From JANOSH01 sp031415695 (GTDB taxonomy: Bacteria > Actinomycetota > Acidimicrobiia > Acidimicrobiales > Ilumatobacteraceae), in the NCBI GenBank assembly GCA_031415695.1, contig JANOSH010000061.1:277103-341102 (forward strand): a stretch of 64,000 bases of DNA. Direction: 5' to 3'. The first letter of the stretch is position 1, and the number at the start of each line of letters is the position of its first letter. A program made the position numbers and the translations under genes. The notes under the pieces are model-generated. The model ran no database searches, was not told the DNA's origin, and saw nothing but the letters and a program-made list of their open reading frames with translations. Positions 24,370 to 33,716 of this stretch are shown here, piece after piece.

Positions 24370-27273
24370 ATGAATCCCGAACTCGTTGCCTCCATCAACC
24401 GATTGCGTCAACCGTGCCCCGCAATCGACGAGGTACAACTCGCTCACGCCGCCGCCGCGTGGGGAGGATTTGCGAGCCTGACTGAAGTCGGCAGCCAACA
24501 GGACCGTAACTACATTGCAGAACGTTCCGACCAGCGATACGTGCTGAAGGTCTCGCACCATGGAGTGTCGGCCAGCGAGCTCGATGCCCAAAATCAAGTG
24601 GCCGAACACCTCGCTCAACGCCTCTTGAACGACGATGTGTCCACGGTCGTTGCGGCAACCGATGGTCGGCTGATGGTACCGATTACTACCGACGCCGGAA
24701 CGTCTTGGGCACGGCTACTAAGGTTCCTACCCGGCGGCAATCTCACCGAACGACGGCATCTTACGCCCGGGGTCATTCGGGCGTTGGGCGGTCTCGTGGG
24801 ACGCACAAGCGTCGCCCTCGCCGATTTTGATCATCCTGGTATTCACCGTCAGTTGCAGTGGGACGTACGCCATGCGCCGGCAGCCCTCGACATCGTTGGT
24901 GGGTCAGTCACCGACTTTCGGCTAGCCGGTCGGCTGGCCCGGGCCATGGCTCAGGCAGCCGCCATCGTCTCCGACGCAAGCGACCGGTTGCCTACCCAGG
25001 CGACGCATCACGACCTCACCCAGGACAACGTCATAATGGCTTCGGCCGCGGCCGGAACTCCGGGCCGCCTGGGTGTTATCGACCTCGGGGACGTGGTGCA
25101 TAGTTGGCGGGTCGGCGAGCTGGCAGTAACGGTTGCGAACCTTTTGTTTCGTTGCGGCGACGACCTCAGTCGTATGGTCCCCCTCCTGCAGGGCTTTCAT
25201 GCCGAAGCGCCGCTGAGCCAGCTCGAGGCGTCGGTTCTCTGGCCACTTGTCGTGCAGCGAACGGCCGCCTTGATTTCGAACTCCTTCGACATTCTCAGAC
25301 TCGACCCCGACAACGGCTACGTCGTCGAGGGTCTAGCCGAGGAGCGACAAATGTTCGCTACGGCAACCTCGGCTCCTATGGCCGCGTTGACGGCTTTGAT
25401 CGAGCGTACGCTCGGATTCGAACCGCCGTCGCGCACGCTGACGGGTAGCCAGTTCCCGCTAGTCGCCGGTCTTGCGCAGGCAACCGTTATCGACCTTTCC
25501 ACGGACAGCGCCCAGCTCCACGAGGGACGGTGGCTTACGACCAACGACGACACCCTTGCCGCTGCCACCATGCTCGACAACACTGTCGGGTGCACCGTGT
25601 ACGCGCAGCCTCGCCTCACCGAGGCGCTCCTACTGCAACCGGTTCCACCAGCCAATGTTGCACTGGGAGTCGACATCTATTGCGCTGCTGGCACCGATGT
25701 CATCGCACCGGAATCGGCGCAGTTGTCGATGGTCGACGACGGGTTCGTGGTCGCGATGGACGACTTCAGCCTGCGGGTGACAGGCGTGAGCTCGTCGGCA
25801 GCCGGGTTCGTCGCCGCCGGCCAAGTGATCGGCCAGTCAGTCGGGAGGCTCAGGGTGCAGGCAACGGTTGCCGGTTTCACTGAACCAGTGCCGTTCTTCG
25901 TTCCCTCCGCCATGGCCGGTGCGTGGACCACCGTATGCCCTGACCCATCGGTGCTTATAGGACTGCCACTCGCACCGGCGACGCCGCCAACCGTGGACCT
26001 TCTCAGCCGACGACGCGCTGTCCTGGCCGATGTACAGCAGCACTACTACAGCAACCCGCCGCGAATCGAGCGAGGCTGGCGCGAACATCTCATCGACGAG
26101 AACGGTCGAACATACGTCGACATGGTGAACAACGTGGCTGTCGTTGGCCATGGTCATCCCGTCCTTGCACGCGTCGCCTACGACCAGTGGCTACGCCTCA
26201 ACACGAACTCACGATTTCACTACGCCGCCATAGTCGAATACTCCGAACGAATCGCCGAGCTCTGCCCTGCCGGGTTGAACCGGGTGTTTCTCGTGAACAG
26301 CGGAAGTGAGGCTGTGGACCTTGCCCTGCGTATCGCTCGAACCGCTACCGGTTCTCCGCACGTCGTATGTTTGGCCGAGGCATACCACGGTTGGACCACC
26401 GCGTCCGACGCCGTGTCTACCTCTACTGCCGACAACCCGGGCGCGCTCGGCTCGCGGCCCGATTGGGTCCATCCGACCCTCGCACCCAACCGCTATCGCG
26501 GTCCTCATCGTGGGGCCGATTCGGGCACCCGGTACGCCGACGAGGTGCGACGAGTAGTGGCCGCGTTGATAGCCAACGGCCGCCGCCCCGCGGCGTTCAT
26601 TGCCGAAGCGCTCTTCGGCAATGGCGGTGGGGTCACCCTGCCCGACGGCTTCCTCAACCAGGCGTACGAAGCTATTCGTAGCGCGGGCGGACTCTGCATT
26701 GCCGATGAGGTGCAAGTTGGCCTCGGTCGGCTCGGTCACTACTTTTGGGGTTTCGAGCAACAGGGCGTTGTGCCCGACATCATCACCGTGGCCAAGGGCG
26801 CAGGCAGTGGCCAACCGCTCGGTGTTGTCATAACCACCGACCAGATCGCAGCCCGGTTCGAAACCGAGGGCAGCTTCTTTTCATCATCGGGCGGCAGTCC
26901 AGTGTCATGCGCCATTGGGACTGCCGTTCTCGACATCATGGCAGCCGAGGACCTACAAAGTAACGCCCGACGAGTTGGTGACCTACTGAGTGGGCTGCTG
27001 ACCGAACTAATGGGTCGCCATCGGCTGATCGGAGCGATTCACGGCATGGGGTTGTATCAAGGCGTCGAACTCGTGCGCGATCGCGTCACCATGGAACCGG
27101 CTAGCGTCGAGGCCTACGCCATCTGCAACCGGATGCTGGAACTCGGGGTCATTATTCAGCCCACCAGCGACAACATGAATGTGCTGAAGGTGAAACCGCC
27201 GATGTGTCTGGCGGAGGACTCGGCAATGTTCTTCGTAACCCAACTCGATCGAGCCCTCACCGATCTCTGCTAG
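24370..27273 (+). CDS. Fusion of APH-type kinase, degenerate M23-like domain and class-III aminotransferase
   Basis: A 967-residue three-part enzyme. Residues 1-340 are an aminoglycoside-phosphotransferase-type kinase with the catalytic loop THHDLTQDNVIM near 212 and the metal loop VIDLGDVVHSWRVGELAV, closest in pattern to hydroxylysine-kinase (HYKK) proteins. Residues 427-505 look like an M23 peptidase beta-domain (VALGVDIYCAAGTDVIAPES), but the His expected before LGVD is Ala and no HxH follows, so it is not a working peptidase. Residues 563-967 are a class-III PLP enzyme: VNSGSEAVDLALRIAR, ADEVQVGLGRLGHYFWGFEQ and the PLP Lys in IITVAKGAGSGQPLG near 807. In animals HYKK and the PHYKPL/ETNPPL phospholyases are separate proteins acting in sequence, so this may phosphorylate an amino alcohol and then eliminate phosphate. 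The substrate is inference. Confidence 0.88.
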   Translation: MNPELVASINRLRQPCPAIDEVQLAHAAAAWGGFASLTEVGSQQDRNYIAERSDQRYVLKVSHHGVSASELDAQNQVAEHLAQRLLNDDVSTVVAATDGRLMVPITTDAGTSWARLLRFLPGGNLTERRHLTPGVIRALGGLVGRTSVALADFDHPGIHRQLQWDVRHAPAALDIVGGSVTDFRLAGRLARAMAQAAAIVSDASDRLPTQATHHDLTQDNVIMASAAAGTPGRLGVIDLGDVVHSWRVGELAVTVANLLFRCGDDLSRMVPLLQGFHAEAPLSQLEASVLWPLVVQRTAALISNSFDILRLDPDNGYVVEGLAEERQMFATATSAPMAALTALIERTLGFEPPSRTLTGSQFPLVAGLAQATVIDLSTDSAQLHEGRWLTTNDDTLAAATMLDNTVGCTVYAQPRLTEALLLQPVPPANVALGVDIYCAAGTDVIAPESAQLSMVDDGFVVAMDDFSLRVTGVSSSAAGFVAAGQVIGQSVGRLRVQATVAGFTEPVPFFVPSAMAGAWTTVCPDPSVLIGLPLAPATPPTVDLLSRRRAVLADVQQHYYSNPPRIERGWREHLIDENGRTYVDMVNNVAVVGHGHPVLARVAYDQWLRLNTNSRFHYAAIVEYSERIAELCPAGLNRVFLVNSGSEAVDLALRIARTATGSPHVVCLAEAYHGWTTASDAVSTSTADNPGALGSRPDWVHPTLAPNRYRGPHRGADSGTRYADEVRRVVAALIANGRRPAAFIAEALFGNGGGVTLPDGFLNQAYEAIRSAGGLCIADEVQVGLGRLGHYFWGFEQQGVVPDIITVAKGAGSGQPLGVVITTDQIAARFETEGSFFSSSGGSPVSCAIGTAVLDIMAAEDLQSNARRVGDLLSGLLTELMGRHRLIGAIHGMGLYQGVELVRDRVTMEPASVEAYAICNRMLELGVIIQPTSDNMNVLKVKPPMCLAEDSAMFFVTQLDRALTDLC

Positions 27274-27890
27274 TCCGAGATCGAGGACGCCCACACGCTG
27301 TAGAGCGGATCGCCGTGGGTTCTGGCGGGCGTGCACAATTCCATTTGCGCCGGAGCCCAGCCACCGCATTGTCGGAAGTACTCACTCACGATACGGCAGC
27401 GGCCGATGTCGTCGGCGGCTAGCCACCCGTGAATGGCCTTCGTGGGGAAGCACCGGTTGGAGAACGTGCAAACGAATAACCCGCCCGGCACTACTACCCG
27501 CCTCACCTCTCGGAACACCTCGACGGGGCGAGCCAAATAGTCCACCGACACACAACAGGTAACGGCGTCGAAATGGGCGTCGTCGAACGGCAGCGTCGGG
27601 TCGACATTCAGGTCGTGAAGTACTCGGTCGGTGGCCATGGCGTTGGCCGCAAGTTCGTGGCCATTCATGCCAAGCACCGTCAACTCGGCAGGACCGGTGA
27701 GGAAGTGCGAGATCCACGACGACATCAAATCGAGCACCCGACCATGCAGCCCAAGCCGTTCATACAGTGCTCCGACCGCAGCGATGGCCCGGTCGTCGAT
27801 GTGGGTCAGCAGCCGGTCGAATGCATAGAAGTCACCGTCCTCAGACTCGTCGGTTCGGCGAAAGAACTCGGCCGGAAATTCGGTTGTCAT
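27270..27890 (-). CDS. SAM-dependent methyltransferase (Methyltransf_11 type)
   Basis: A 206-residue class I methyltransferase. Its nucleotide-binding part reads LHGRVLDLMSSWISHF and LTVLGMNGHELAAN, then LPFDDAHFDAVTCCVSVDYL (motif II/IV region) and LARPVEVFREVRRVVVPGGL, the usual motif V/VI. The glycine-rich loop after the first strand is not the normal GxGxG but DLMSSWISHF, which is a known variant in proteins annotated as SAM-dependent methyltransferases. Start at ATG 27890 because the earlier in-frame ATG at 27944 lies in the divergent gene. Stop overlaps the stop of the convergent fusion gene by four bases. Confidence 0.78.
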   Translation of the reverse strand: MTTEFPAEFFRRTDESEDGDFYAFDRLLTHIDDRAIAAVGALYERLGLHGRVLDLMSSWISHFLTGPAELTVLGMNGHELAANAMATDRVLHDLNVDPTLPFDDAHFDAVTCCVSVDYLARPVEVFREVRRVVVPGGLFVCTFSNRCFPTKAIHGWLAADDIGRCRIVSEYFRQCGGWAPAQMELCTPARTHGDPLYSVWASSISD

Positions 27891-27942
27891 ACGGTCGCCA
27901 CGACCAGCAAGACTAATCACCACGAAATAGGATCGACGCCAC

Positions 27943-28794
27943 ATGAATCCTCCAAGTAACGACCCTCACAGCCAACCAGGATGGGCCGCGCCGTCGGGTC
28001 AGTTCCCACCGCCGGGAAACCCACCAGGATTCAGCCAGCTACTGCCTCCCCCGCCACCGCCTCCCCCGTCCTTCCAGTCAACGCCGTTTCCTGATCTAAC
28101 GCCGTCGACACCCGAGCCGAAGCGTTCACGAAACGGCCTCATAATCGGAGCCATTTGTCTGGTCGGCCTGTTGTTATTCGGTGGCGTCCTAGCCACCATT
28201 TTGTCGGCTCGATCCAAGACCTCGTCCGACAACCAAACGACGGCAACCACACTGTCGCAAACGCCACCAAATACGGCCCTCGATCCTCGCGTCAAAGACC
28301 TCGACAAGCTCGACATCGATTCGACCGATGCAATCAACGCTAGCGTCAACGGCACAGCAGACGCGCTCATCCGGTCGTGTAACGACATGCCTGCGCTTGA
28401 CGGTGTGCCCCTGGTGACCCCCGGTCGATCAATCTCCACCGAAACCTTTTCGGCCGCCAGCATCACTGGAGAGTTTCCGACGGCCGCCGAGGCCAAGGCG
28501 TGGTTCGATCAAGCCACCAACATCGCTAAGGGCTGCACGTTCGATCACGGACAAGGCACCAAGGAAACCATCCTCGACGTCATTCGCGAAGATGCGCCGA
28601 ACAAGCGCATCGTTCGTATCATTTGGAAAGTCGATGCGTCGAGCGGCCGAATTGTTGGCGAGGACGACTACGTATCGAGCGAAGCCACCGTTGGGGTTGT
28701 GAACTGCCAAGGCTCCCAAGGCGTCATCGATCAACCCGTCTGCGACCAACTGCGAAAGACGTACCTGAACCGTTTCGACAAACGCCTCAACTAG
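27943..28794 (+). CDS. Proline-rich single-pass membrane protein, unknown function
   Basis: A 283-residue protein. The cytoplasmic N-terminus (about 60 residues) is rich in Pro and Gly with an unbroken run of eight Pro near residue 36; a basic patch EPKRSRNG precedes one transmembrane helix (LIIGAICLVGLLLFGGVLAT, about 66-86). The outside part is a Ser/Thr-rich linker, then a globular domain of about 170 residues with four Cys (RSCNDMPAL, AKGCTFDHG, VNCQGSQG, QPVCDQL), probably two disulfides. I recognise no domain; similar Pro-rich anchored proteins are common in actinobacteria. The transcript from a TAGGAT hexamer about nine bases upstream would be nearly leaderless. Its 3' end overlaps the convergent cfa gene by eight bases. 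Confidence 0.7.
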   Translation: MNPPSNDPHSQPGWAAPSGQFPPPGNPPGFSQLLPPPPPPPPSFQSTPFPDLTPSTPEPKRSRNGLIIGAICLVGLLLFGGVLATILSARSKTSSDNQTTATTLSQTPPNTALDPRVKDLDKLDIDSTDAINASVNGTADALIRSCNDMPALDGVPLVTPGRSISTETFSAASITGEFPTAAEAKAWFDQATNIAKGCTFDHGQGTKETILDVIREDAPNKRIVRIIWKVDASSGRIVGEDDYVSSEATVGVVNCQGSQGVIDQPVCDQLRKTYLNRFDKRLN

Positions 28795-30148
28795 AGCCTT
28801 GACCCGGAAATAGCCCGCTAGTGGTCCAGGAGTCACGAGTTGGCGGCATCGCCACCGAACCGACCTGGTCGGCCACAACACCGAGTACCTGGTGCAGGCT
28901 CAGGCCGCCTTCTTCGAAACCCATAGCCGACGCAGCCATATATAGCTTCCAAACCTTGGCTCGGGGCAGGCCCACAAGCGCCACCGCCGTATCCCACTGC
29001 GCCTCCAGATTCGCAACCCAAGCGCGCAACGTCAGTGCGTAGTGCTCTCGCAACGACTCGACATCGCGCACCTCGAAGCCGGCGCGCTGCATGGCACGGC
29101 ACGTATCGCTCACATCGAGTAGCTCGCCATCGGGGAACACATACCGGTAGGTAAAACTTCGTTTGCCGAGCCGCGAACCGCCGACACTCGAAATGGCATG
29201 ATTGAGCAATCGGCCTTCGGGCCTGAGCACTGACCGCAAGATACCGAAGTACTCGTCGATGCGTTCGGACCCAACATGTTCCGACATGCCAACTGACGAG
29301 ATGGCATCGAAGTTTTCGCCTCGCAGATCGCGGTAGTCGAGCAGTCGAATCTCGACCAGGTCGCCAACGCCAGCCTCCGCAACACGCTCACGTGCGCGTT
29401 TTGCTTGCTCGTCGCTGATGGTTATGCCAACTACACGCGCACCGTGATATACAGCGGCATGAATCGCCATGGACCCCCACCCACATCCAACGTCAAGCAA
29501 CCGAGGGTTGGGTCGTTCGTGCAGACCGAGCTTGCGACAAATCAGGTCGTGCTTTGACGCTTGCGCAGCAACAAGGTCAGTCGACCCGTCGGGGAACCGG
29601 GCACACGAGTAGGTCATTGCTGGCCCGAGCACCAACCGATAAAAGTCGTTGCCAACGTCGTAGTGATGAGAGATCGCGCCGGCATCGTGAGCCTTGGAGT
29701 GACGTTGCCAGCGTGTAACGCGGGCCTCCTCAGGTGGCGGTGTTAGCGGTCGACCAATCACCCCAAGTCGAGCGGCTGCGACCACCGTTGCTGCCACTTG
29801 CCCCGGTGAAAACTTCTGGTTGGCTGCAGTTCGGCTTCGGAACGCGTCGATGGCTGCGTACAAGTCTCCGGTTATATCGATATCGCCACTGACAAAGGCT
29901 CGACCCAGACCGAGGTCGTTCGGTGCCCACATGAGCCACCGAAGCGCCCGAGCGGACCGGATGTGTACCACGTCGCCGCTCGACGCCGAACCGAACGTTG
30001 TACCATCCCAGAACTCGAAACGGACCGGCAATTCGCTTCCAATGCGGTCGGTACCGAGCACACTGGCGAGCAATGGGCCCAGCTTGGCTGCGACCCCCGA
30101 GTCGGTGGTCGTTGCTGTCACTGGGTGAAAAGCAGACTGAACCGGCAC
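28787..30148 (-). CDS. cfa: Cyclopropane-fatty-acyl-phospholipid synthase family methyltransferase
   Basis: A 453-residue CFA-synthase/mycolic-acid-cyclopropane-synthase family enzyme. An N-terminal lipid-binding part (IRSARALRWLMWAPNDLGLG, AFVSGDIDITGDLYAAIDAF) precedes the SAM domain with ISHHYDVGNDFYRLVLGPAM, YSCARFPDG, LLDVGCGWGSMAIHA near 221 and SVGMSEHVG. These are the signature motifs of enzymes that add a methylene bridge or methyl branch to unsaturated acyl chains of membrane lipids. The HYDVGNDFY substrate motif is intact. Reads leftward, alone; an NTF2-like gene lies upstream 96 bases away on the same strand. Confidence 0.92.
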   Translation of the reverse strand: MPVQSAFHPVTATTTDSGVAAKLGPLLASVLGTDRIGSELPVRFEFWDGTTFGSASSGDVVHIRSARALRWLMWAPNDLGLGRAFVSGDIDITGDLYAAIDAFRSRTAANQKFSPGQVAATVVAAARLGVIGRPLTPPPEEARVTRWQRHSKAHDAGAISHHYDVGNDFYRLVLGPAMTYSCARFPDGSTDLVAAQASKHDLICRKLGLHERPNPRLLDVGCGWGSMAIHAAVYHGARVVGITISDEQAKRARERVAEAGVGDLVEIRLLDYRDLRGENFDAISSVGMSEHVGSERIDEYFGILRSVLRPEGRLLNHAISSVGGSRLGKRSFTYRYVFPDGELLDVSDTCRAMQRAGFEVRDVESLREHYALTLRAWVANLEAQWDTAVALVGLPRAKVWKLYMAASAMGFEEGGLSLHQVLGVVADQVGSVAMPPTRDSWTTSGLFPGQGSS

Positions 30149-30244
30149 GTTCGATCTCCTGTTGATGTGAAGTTCTACTGATTCTGCCTCATGGCGGTGG
30201 GTCGGTAGAACCGAGGGGTCATATTCTCGCGCGACAACCGAGGG

Positions 30245-30628
30245 CTACGACGGTAACAACGTCGACTGCCACGAGACCATCTGCCAGTCGACACCAACCC
30301 GATGCCAGACCTGCAGGTACCGTGACACGAAGTCCTTATTGGTGCCGCCCGTCGTGACCACGATGTGCATGTCGCCATTTACCAGTAACACATCGCCGTA
30401 TTCTCGAACTACCGCCTGCTCGATGTCGAGTGTCCGGTAGACCAACTCGCCGTTCTCGAACCGCGCGATCATCTCGGCTTTTGTTTCGGATATACCGGAC
30501 GAATGGACATAGACACAGTCGTTCGCCATGATCGAACGCAGTGTTGCTGTGTCGCCGGCAACGCAGGCCCGCCGCCGCTCGGCCTCCAGGGACATGATGG
30601 GATGGATAGATTCAGGGGTTGGAGGCAT
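30245..30628 (-). CDS. SnoaL/DUF4440-type NTF2-like protein
   Basis: A 127-residue NTF2-fold protein, one alpha-beta cone domain. The pattern LEAERRRACVAGDTATLRSI, MANDCVYVHSSGISETKAEM and VRFEYGDVLLVNGDMHIVVT-like strands, ending SRYLQVWHRVGVDWQMVSWQ, matches DUF4440/SnoaL_3. Such small domains serve as enzymes (isomerases, cyclases) or ligand-binding proteins, and the sequence alone does not say which. The His in CVYVHSSG and the final VSWQS are usual for the family. Divergent from the SDR gene at 30662 with a 33-base gap. Confidence 0.8.
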   Translation of the reverse strand: MPPTPESIHPIMSLEAERRRACVAGDTATLRSIMANDCVYVHSSGISETKAEMIARFENGELVYRTLDIEQAVVREYGDVLLVNGDMHIVVTTGGTNKDFVSRYLQVWHRVGVDWQMVSWQSTLLPS

Positions 30629-30661
30629 AGATCGCAGTATCGCAGGACTAACGTCTCGTAG

Positions 30662-31429
30662 ATGGATCTTGGACTCTCAGGTAAGAAAGCTCTCGTCACC
30701 GGTGGAAGTCGTGGTATCGGTCGGGCCATAACCGAGCGGCTACTTGCTGAAGGCGCAACGGTGTCCATCTCGGCCCGCGGCGCCGAAGGGCTCGAGACAG
30801 CCCTCTCGGAACTTCGAGCACATGGGGGCAGCGTTTACGGCGGCTCATTCGATGTCGCGAATGCCGAGGCATTACAGGCCTGGGTTGCCCAGTCAGCCGC
30901 CGATATGGGCGGCATCGACATCATCGTGTCGAATGCCAGCGGCGGGGGCGCTGGAAAGCTCACCGCCGAGGCGTTCCAGAACACACTCGACATCGACATC
31001 CTCGGTCTCGTACGCATGGTCGAAGCTGCGACGCCGCATCTTGAAGCATCCGGCGGTGCTGCCATCGTGGCCATCTCCACCACGGCCGCGCTCGAGCATT
31101 TCGGCAACGGTCTTGGTTCGTATCATGTTTTGAAAGCCGGGCTCATCAACCTGATCGCTGGCTACTCCCAGGCGCTCGGCCCCAAAGGCATCCGGGCCAA
31201 CGTCGTATCGCCCGGGCCCATCTGGGTCAATGGTGGCGGCTGGAGCAAAATCAAAGCGGGCGTGCCCGATATGTACAACGCCGCGCTCGCCAACCACCCG
31301 TCGGGACGTCTGGGAACCGCCGACGAGGTAGCGAACGTGGTGGCTTTCCTAGCGAGCCCAGCGGCGTCATGGGTTACCGGCGAAAATATCGTCGTCGACG
31401 GCGGTTACACCAAACGAGTTGCGTTCTAG
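30662..31429 (+). CDS. SDR-family oxidoreductase (3-oxoacyl-ACP-reductase-like)
   Basis: A 255-residue classical short-chain dehydrogenase. The dinucleotide motif is ALVTGGSRGIGRAITERLL, the NAG-type motif IIVSNASGGG, the catalytic Ser lies in VAISTTAALEHFG and the Tyr-Lys pair in SYHVLKAGL; C-terminal GENIVVDGGYTKRVAF is standard. The Gly-Gly-Ser-Arg start favours NADP(H). Substrate unknown. A TAACGT hexamer (30649-30654) ends seven bases before the ATG, so a leaderless transcript is likely. Confidence 0.9.
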   Translation: MDLGLSGKKALVTGGSRGIGRAITERLLAEGATVSISARGAEGLETALSELRAHGGSVYGGSFDVANAEALQAWVAQSAADMGGIDIIVSNASGGGAGKLTAEAFQNTLDIDILGLVRMVEAATPHLEASGGAAIVAISTTAALEHFGNGLGSYHVLKAGLINLIAGYSQALGPKGIRANVVSPGPIWVNGGGWSKIKAGVPDMYNAALANHPSGRLGTADEVANVVAFLASPAASWVTGENIVVDGGYTKRVAF

Positions 31430-31528
31430 TTTGCCGAGCGTAAAGAGGGCGTTGAGATTTGGTGCATTCGCGCTACGAAGCCGATAAGGCCTCCTGTGGT
31501 TTGATCCCGACGGTGCGACGATTGCCGC

Positions 31529-31750
31529 ATGAATCCTGTCGCAACCGTGTTATTCGTAATCGCTTTCGTCGGCGCAACAGCATGGCTTATCGTCGATCAA
31601 TGCCGGGTCGGCCGGGTCGAGGCATCCAACAAGGACTCCGACGAGGCAGACTGTGCCCATGTCCCGCGGCCTGCTCAGGGTGTATCTCGGTGCCGCACCC
31701 GGCGTCGGCAAGACGTACGCTCTGCTGTCGGAAGGGCGTCGTCGACATAA
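31529..31750 (+). CDS. Possible small single-helix membrane protein before kdpD
   Basis: An open frame of 73 codons that begins MNPVATVLFVIAFVGATAWL, a convincing membrane helix, followed by a charged stretch (VEASNKDSDEADCAHVP). From about residue 44 it overlaps the kdpD start in another frame, and its last 25 residues look like a shadow, so the real product, if made, may be unusual in its 3' end. KdpF of Kdp operons is also a tiny helix, but that is about 30 residues and sits with kdpA, which is absent here. Treat as a candidate only. Confidence 0.3.
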   Translation: MNPVATVLFVIAFVGATAWLIVDQCRVGRVEASNKDSDEADCAHVPRPAQGVSRCRTRRRQDVRSAVGRASST

Positions 31751-33716
31751 CCGAGGCGCGTCGGTAGTCTTGGCGACGATCGTGGCGGGTGGACGACCGG
31801 CACTTTGCGAACTAGCCGACGGGTTGCCCGTCATGACGTGCGCCGACGGTCGCCCCGATGTTTGCATGATCACGGCGGTTCGGCCCAAGGTTGTACTCGT
31901 CGACGACCTTGCAGCTCACGCGGCCACAGTCGACGAGCTGCTGGTGGCGGGGATCGACGTCGTGACGACGCTCGACATCTCACAGCTTCGCACGATGGCA
32001 CCGAGAGCGGCGCTGATCACCGGCATGACATCTGGCGTCGTTGTTGATGACGAAGTTCTCGCACCCGAGGTGCAGGTTGAGCTGATCGACATGACACCCG
32101 CCGCGCTTTGCAGGCGTCTTGCCCACGGAAACATACTTCCGGCTGAAGCGATCGACGCCGAGGCGTTCGAGGCGTTTCGTCCCGAACGGCTCGCCGCGCT
32201 CCGCTCGCTGGCGTTCGAATGGATGACGGCGCGGCTCGGCACCGACGGCTCGGGCCCGGGCGAAAATAGCCAACCTTTCGACCGGCCGGTCGGTTCCTCC
32301 GACGAACCGTTGAGCTTGCTCGTGGCCGGTAAGGTGGGGGGTGTCGTTCCGCTGCGCCGGGAGCTGTTCGGCGCAGCGGTGGCTTTGTTCGGCCTGCCCG
32401 CTCTGACTGCGGTGTTGTCGCGCCATCGAACGTCGCTCGGAGTCGCCGCGACGCTGCTGCTCTACCTGCTCGTTGTGGTAGCCGTTGCGGCGATCGGCGG
32501 CAAGCGCCCCGCCATGCTTGCAGCCGTCGGCGCGCCATTGCTGGCCAACTGGTACCTCATACCGCCATTACACGCATGGCATATCGGTGACCAGGAGAAC
32601 GTCATAGCGCTCACCGCTTTTGTCACCGTCGCTGCCGTTGTATCGGCGCTCGTTTCCATCGCGGCACGCCGGACGTTCGAGGCCGACCGCGCCGGTCGAG
32701 AAGCCGCCACACTGGCTCGGCTCGCCGCCGACCTCGCCGATCCTGACCCGCTCGCCATCCTGACCGAGCACCTGCGAACCACTTTCCACCTCGATGGCGT
32801 TACCGTCCTACGGCGCGACGCTCTGCACTGGCACACTGTTGCCTGTGCCGGTCGGCCGATTCCCGCTCCTAAACCGGGGCTGCTCACGCGTGACCTCGGC
32901 GGCGGGGCAGTGCTTGTCCTTGACGATCGGGAGCTCACCGTCGACGACCGGCGAGTGCTCGACGCGTTCGTGTCGGGCTTGACCGCGGTTATCGAACGAC
33001 GCCGCCTTCATGAGGCAGCCGAACGCGTCGAGTCGCTCGACCGTGCCAATGTGCTTCGAACGGCGATTCTGCAATCGGTGTCGCACGACCTACGCACCCC
33101 CTTGGCGGCGATCAAAGCAAATGTGTCGAGCCTTCGCCAAACCGACATCGACTGGCCACCGGACATACAGGCGGAGTTCATTGCTTCGATCGACCACGAC
33201 ACCGACCGACTGACTGCCCTAGTGACCAATCTATTGGACGTGAGTAGGCTGCAAGCCGGAGCAGTTCACGCATCAATCCGATCGGTTTCGCTCGAAGAAG
33301 TGCTTCCGGCCGCCATCCATAGCTTGGGTTCAAGCGGTACGAACGTCCAACTCGACCTTCCGGAGCACATTCCCGAAATATCGAGCGACCCGGCTCTGCT
33401 GGAACGGGTGGTGGCTAACCTCATCGACAATGCCATCGCCTGGTCACCAGCGTCTCGTCCTGTGCGGGTTCGGGCCAGTCGCTTCGGGCCCTTCGTCTAC
33501 ATCCATGTTGTCGACCAAGGGCCGGGCATCGCAGCCGAGCTTCGAGAACAAGTGGTGCAACCGTTTCAGCGGCTGGGCGATTCCAAGGCAGCGGGCGTGG
33601 GGCTAGGACTGGCCATCGCAACGGGGTTCACCTCGGCCATCGGCGGCGAACTGACATTGCAGGACACCCCGGGCGGCGGGCTGACGGCGGTCGTGAAAGT
33701 GCCAGCCGCACTATGA
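31659..33716 (+). CDS. kdpD: KdpD-like sensor histidine kinase lacking the USP domain
   Basis: A 685-residue sensor kinase. The KdpD N-terminal domain starts LLRVYLGAAPGVGKTYALLS (Walker A) and ends RPERLAALRSLAFEWMTARL, but it is short, lacking the stretch between DDLAAH and VDELLVAGIDV where the usual HTNAPGSRH loop lies. The universal-stress-protein domain that normally follows is missing; the chain goes straight to the four DUF4118 helices (about residues 225-330), a GAF-like domain (345-430), a HisKA with SVSHDLRTPLAAIKANVSSL (His about 476) and the HATPase (N box NLIDNAIAWSP, DQGPGIA, GLGLAIATG). An upstream GTG at 31653 is also possible. It overlaps kdpE by four bases. Confidence 0.9.
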   Translation: MSRGLLRVYLGAAPGVGKTYALLSEGRRRHNRGASVVLATIVAGGRPALCELADGLPVMTCADGRPDVCMITAVRPKVVLVDDLAAHAATVDELLVAGIDVVTTLDISQLRTMAPRAALITGMTSGVVVDDEVLAPEVQVELIDMTPAALCRRLAHGNILPAEAIDAEAFEAFRPERLAALRSLAFEWMTARLGTDGSGPGENSQPFDRPVGSSDEPLSLLVAGKVGGVVPLRRELFGAAVALFGLPALTAVLSRHRTSLGVAATLLLYLLVVVAVAAIGGKRPAMLAAVGAPLLANWYLIPPLHAWHIGDQENVIALTAFVTVAAVVSALVSIAARRTFEADRAGREAATLARLAADLADPDPLAILTEHLRTTFHLDGVTVLRRDALHWHTVACAGRPIPAPKPGLLTRDLGGGAVLVLDDRELTVDDRRVLDAFVSGLTAVIERRRLHEAAERVESLDRANVLRTAILQSVSHDLRTPLAAIKANVSSLRQTDIDWPPDIQAEFIASIDHDTDRLTALVTNLLDVSRLQAGAVHASIRSVSLEEVLPAAIHSLGSSGTNVQLDLPEHIPEISSDPALLERVVANLIDNAIAWSPASRPVRVRASRFGPFVYIHVVDQGPGIAAELREQVVQPFQRLGDSKAAGVGLGLAIATGFTSAIGGELTLQDTPGGGLTAVVKVPAAL

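Noticed and set aside
31430..31658. c-di-AMP (ydaO-type) riboswitch before the potassium genes
   Set aside because: The region contains none of the conserved core I could recognise and is partly covered by the small open frame.
31529..31660. KdpF identification of the small helix frame
   Set aside because: KdpF is a 29-residue peptide encoded before kdpA, and no kdpA exists here; kept only as an unnamed candidate.
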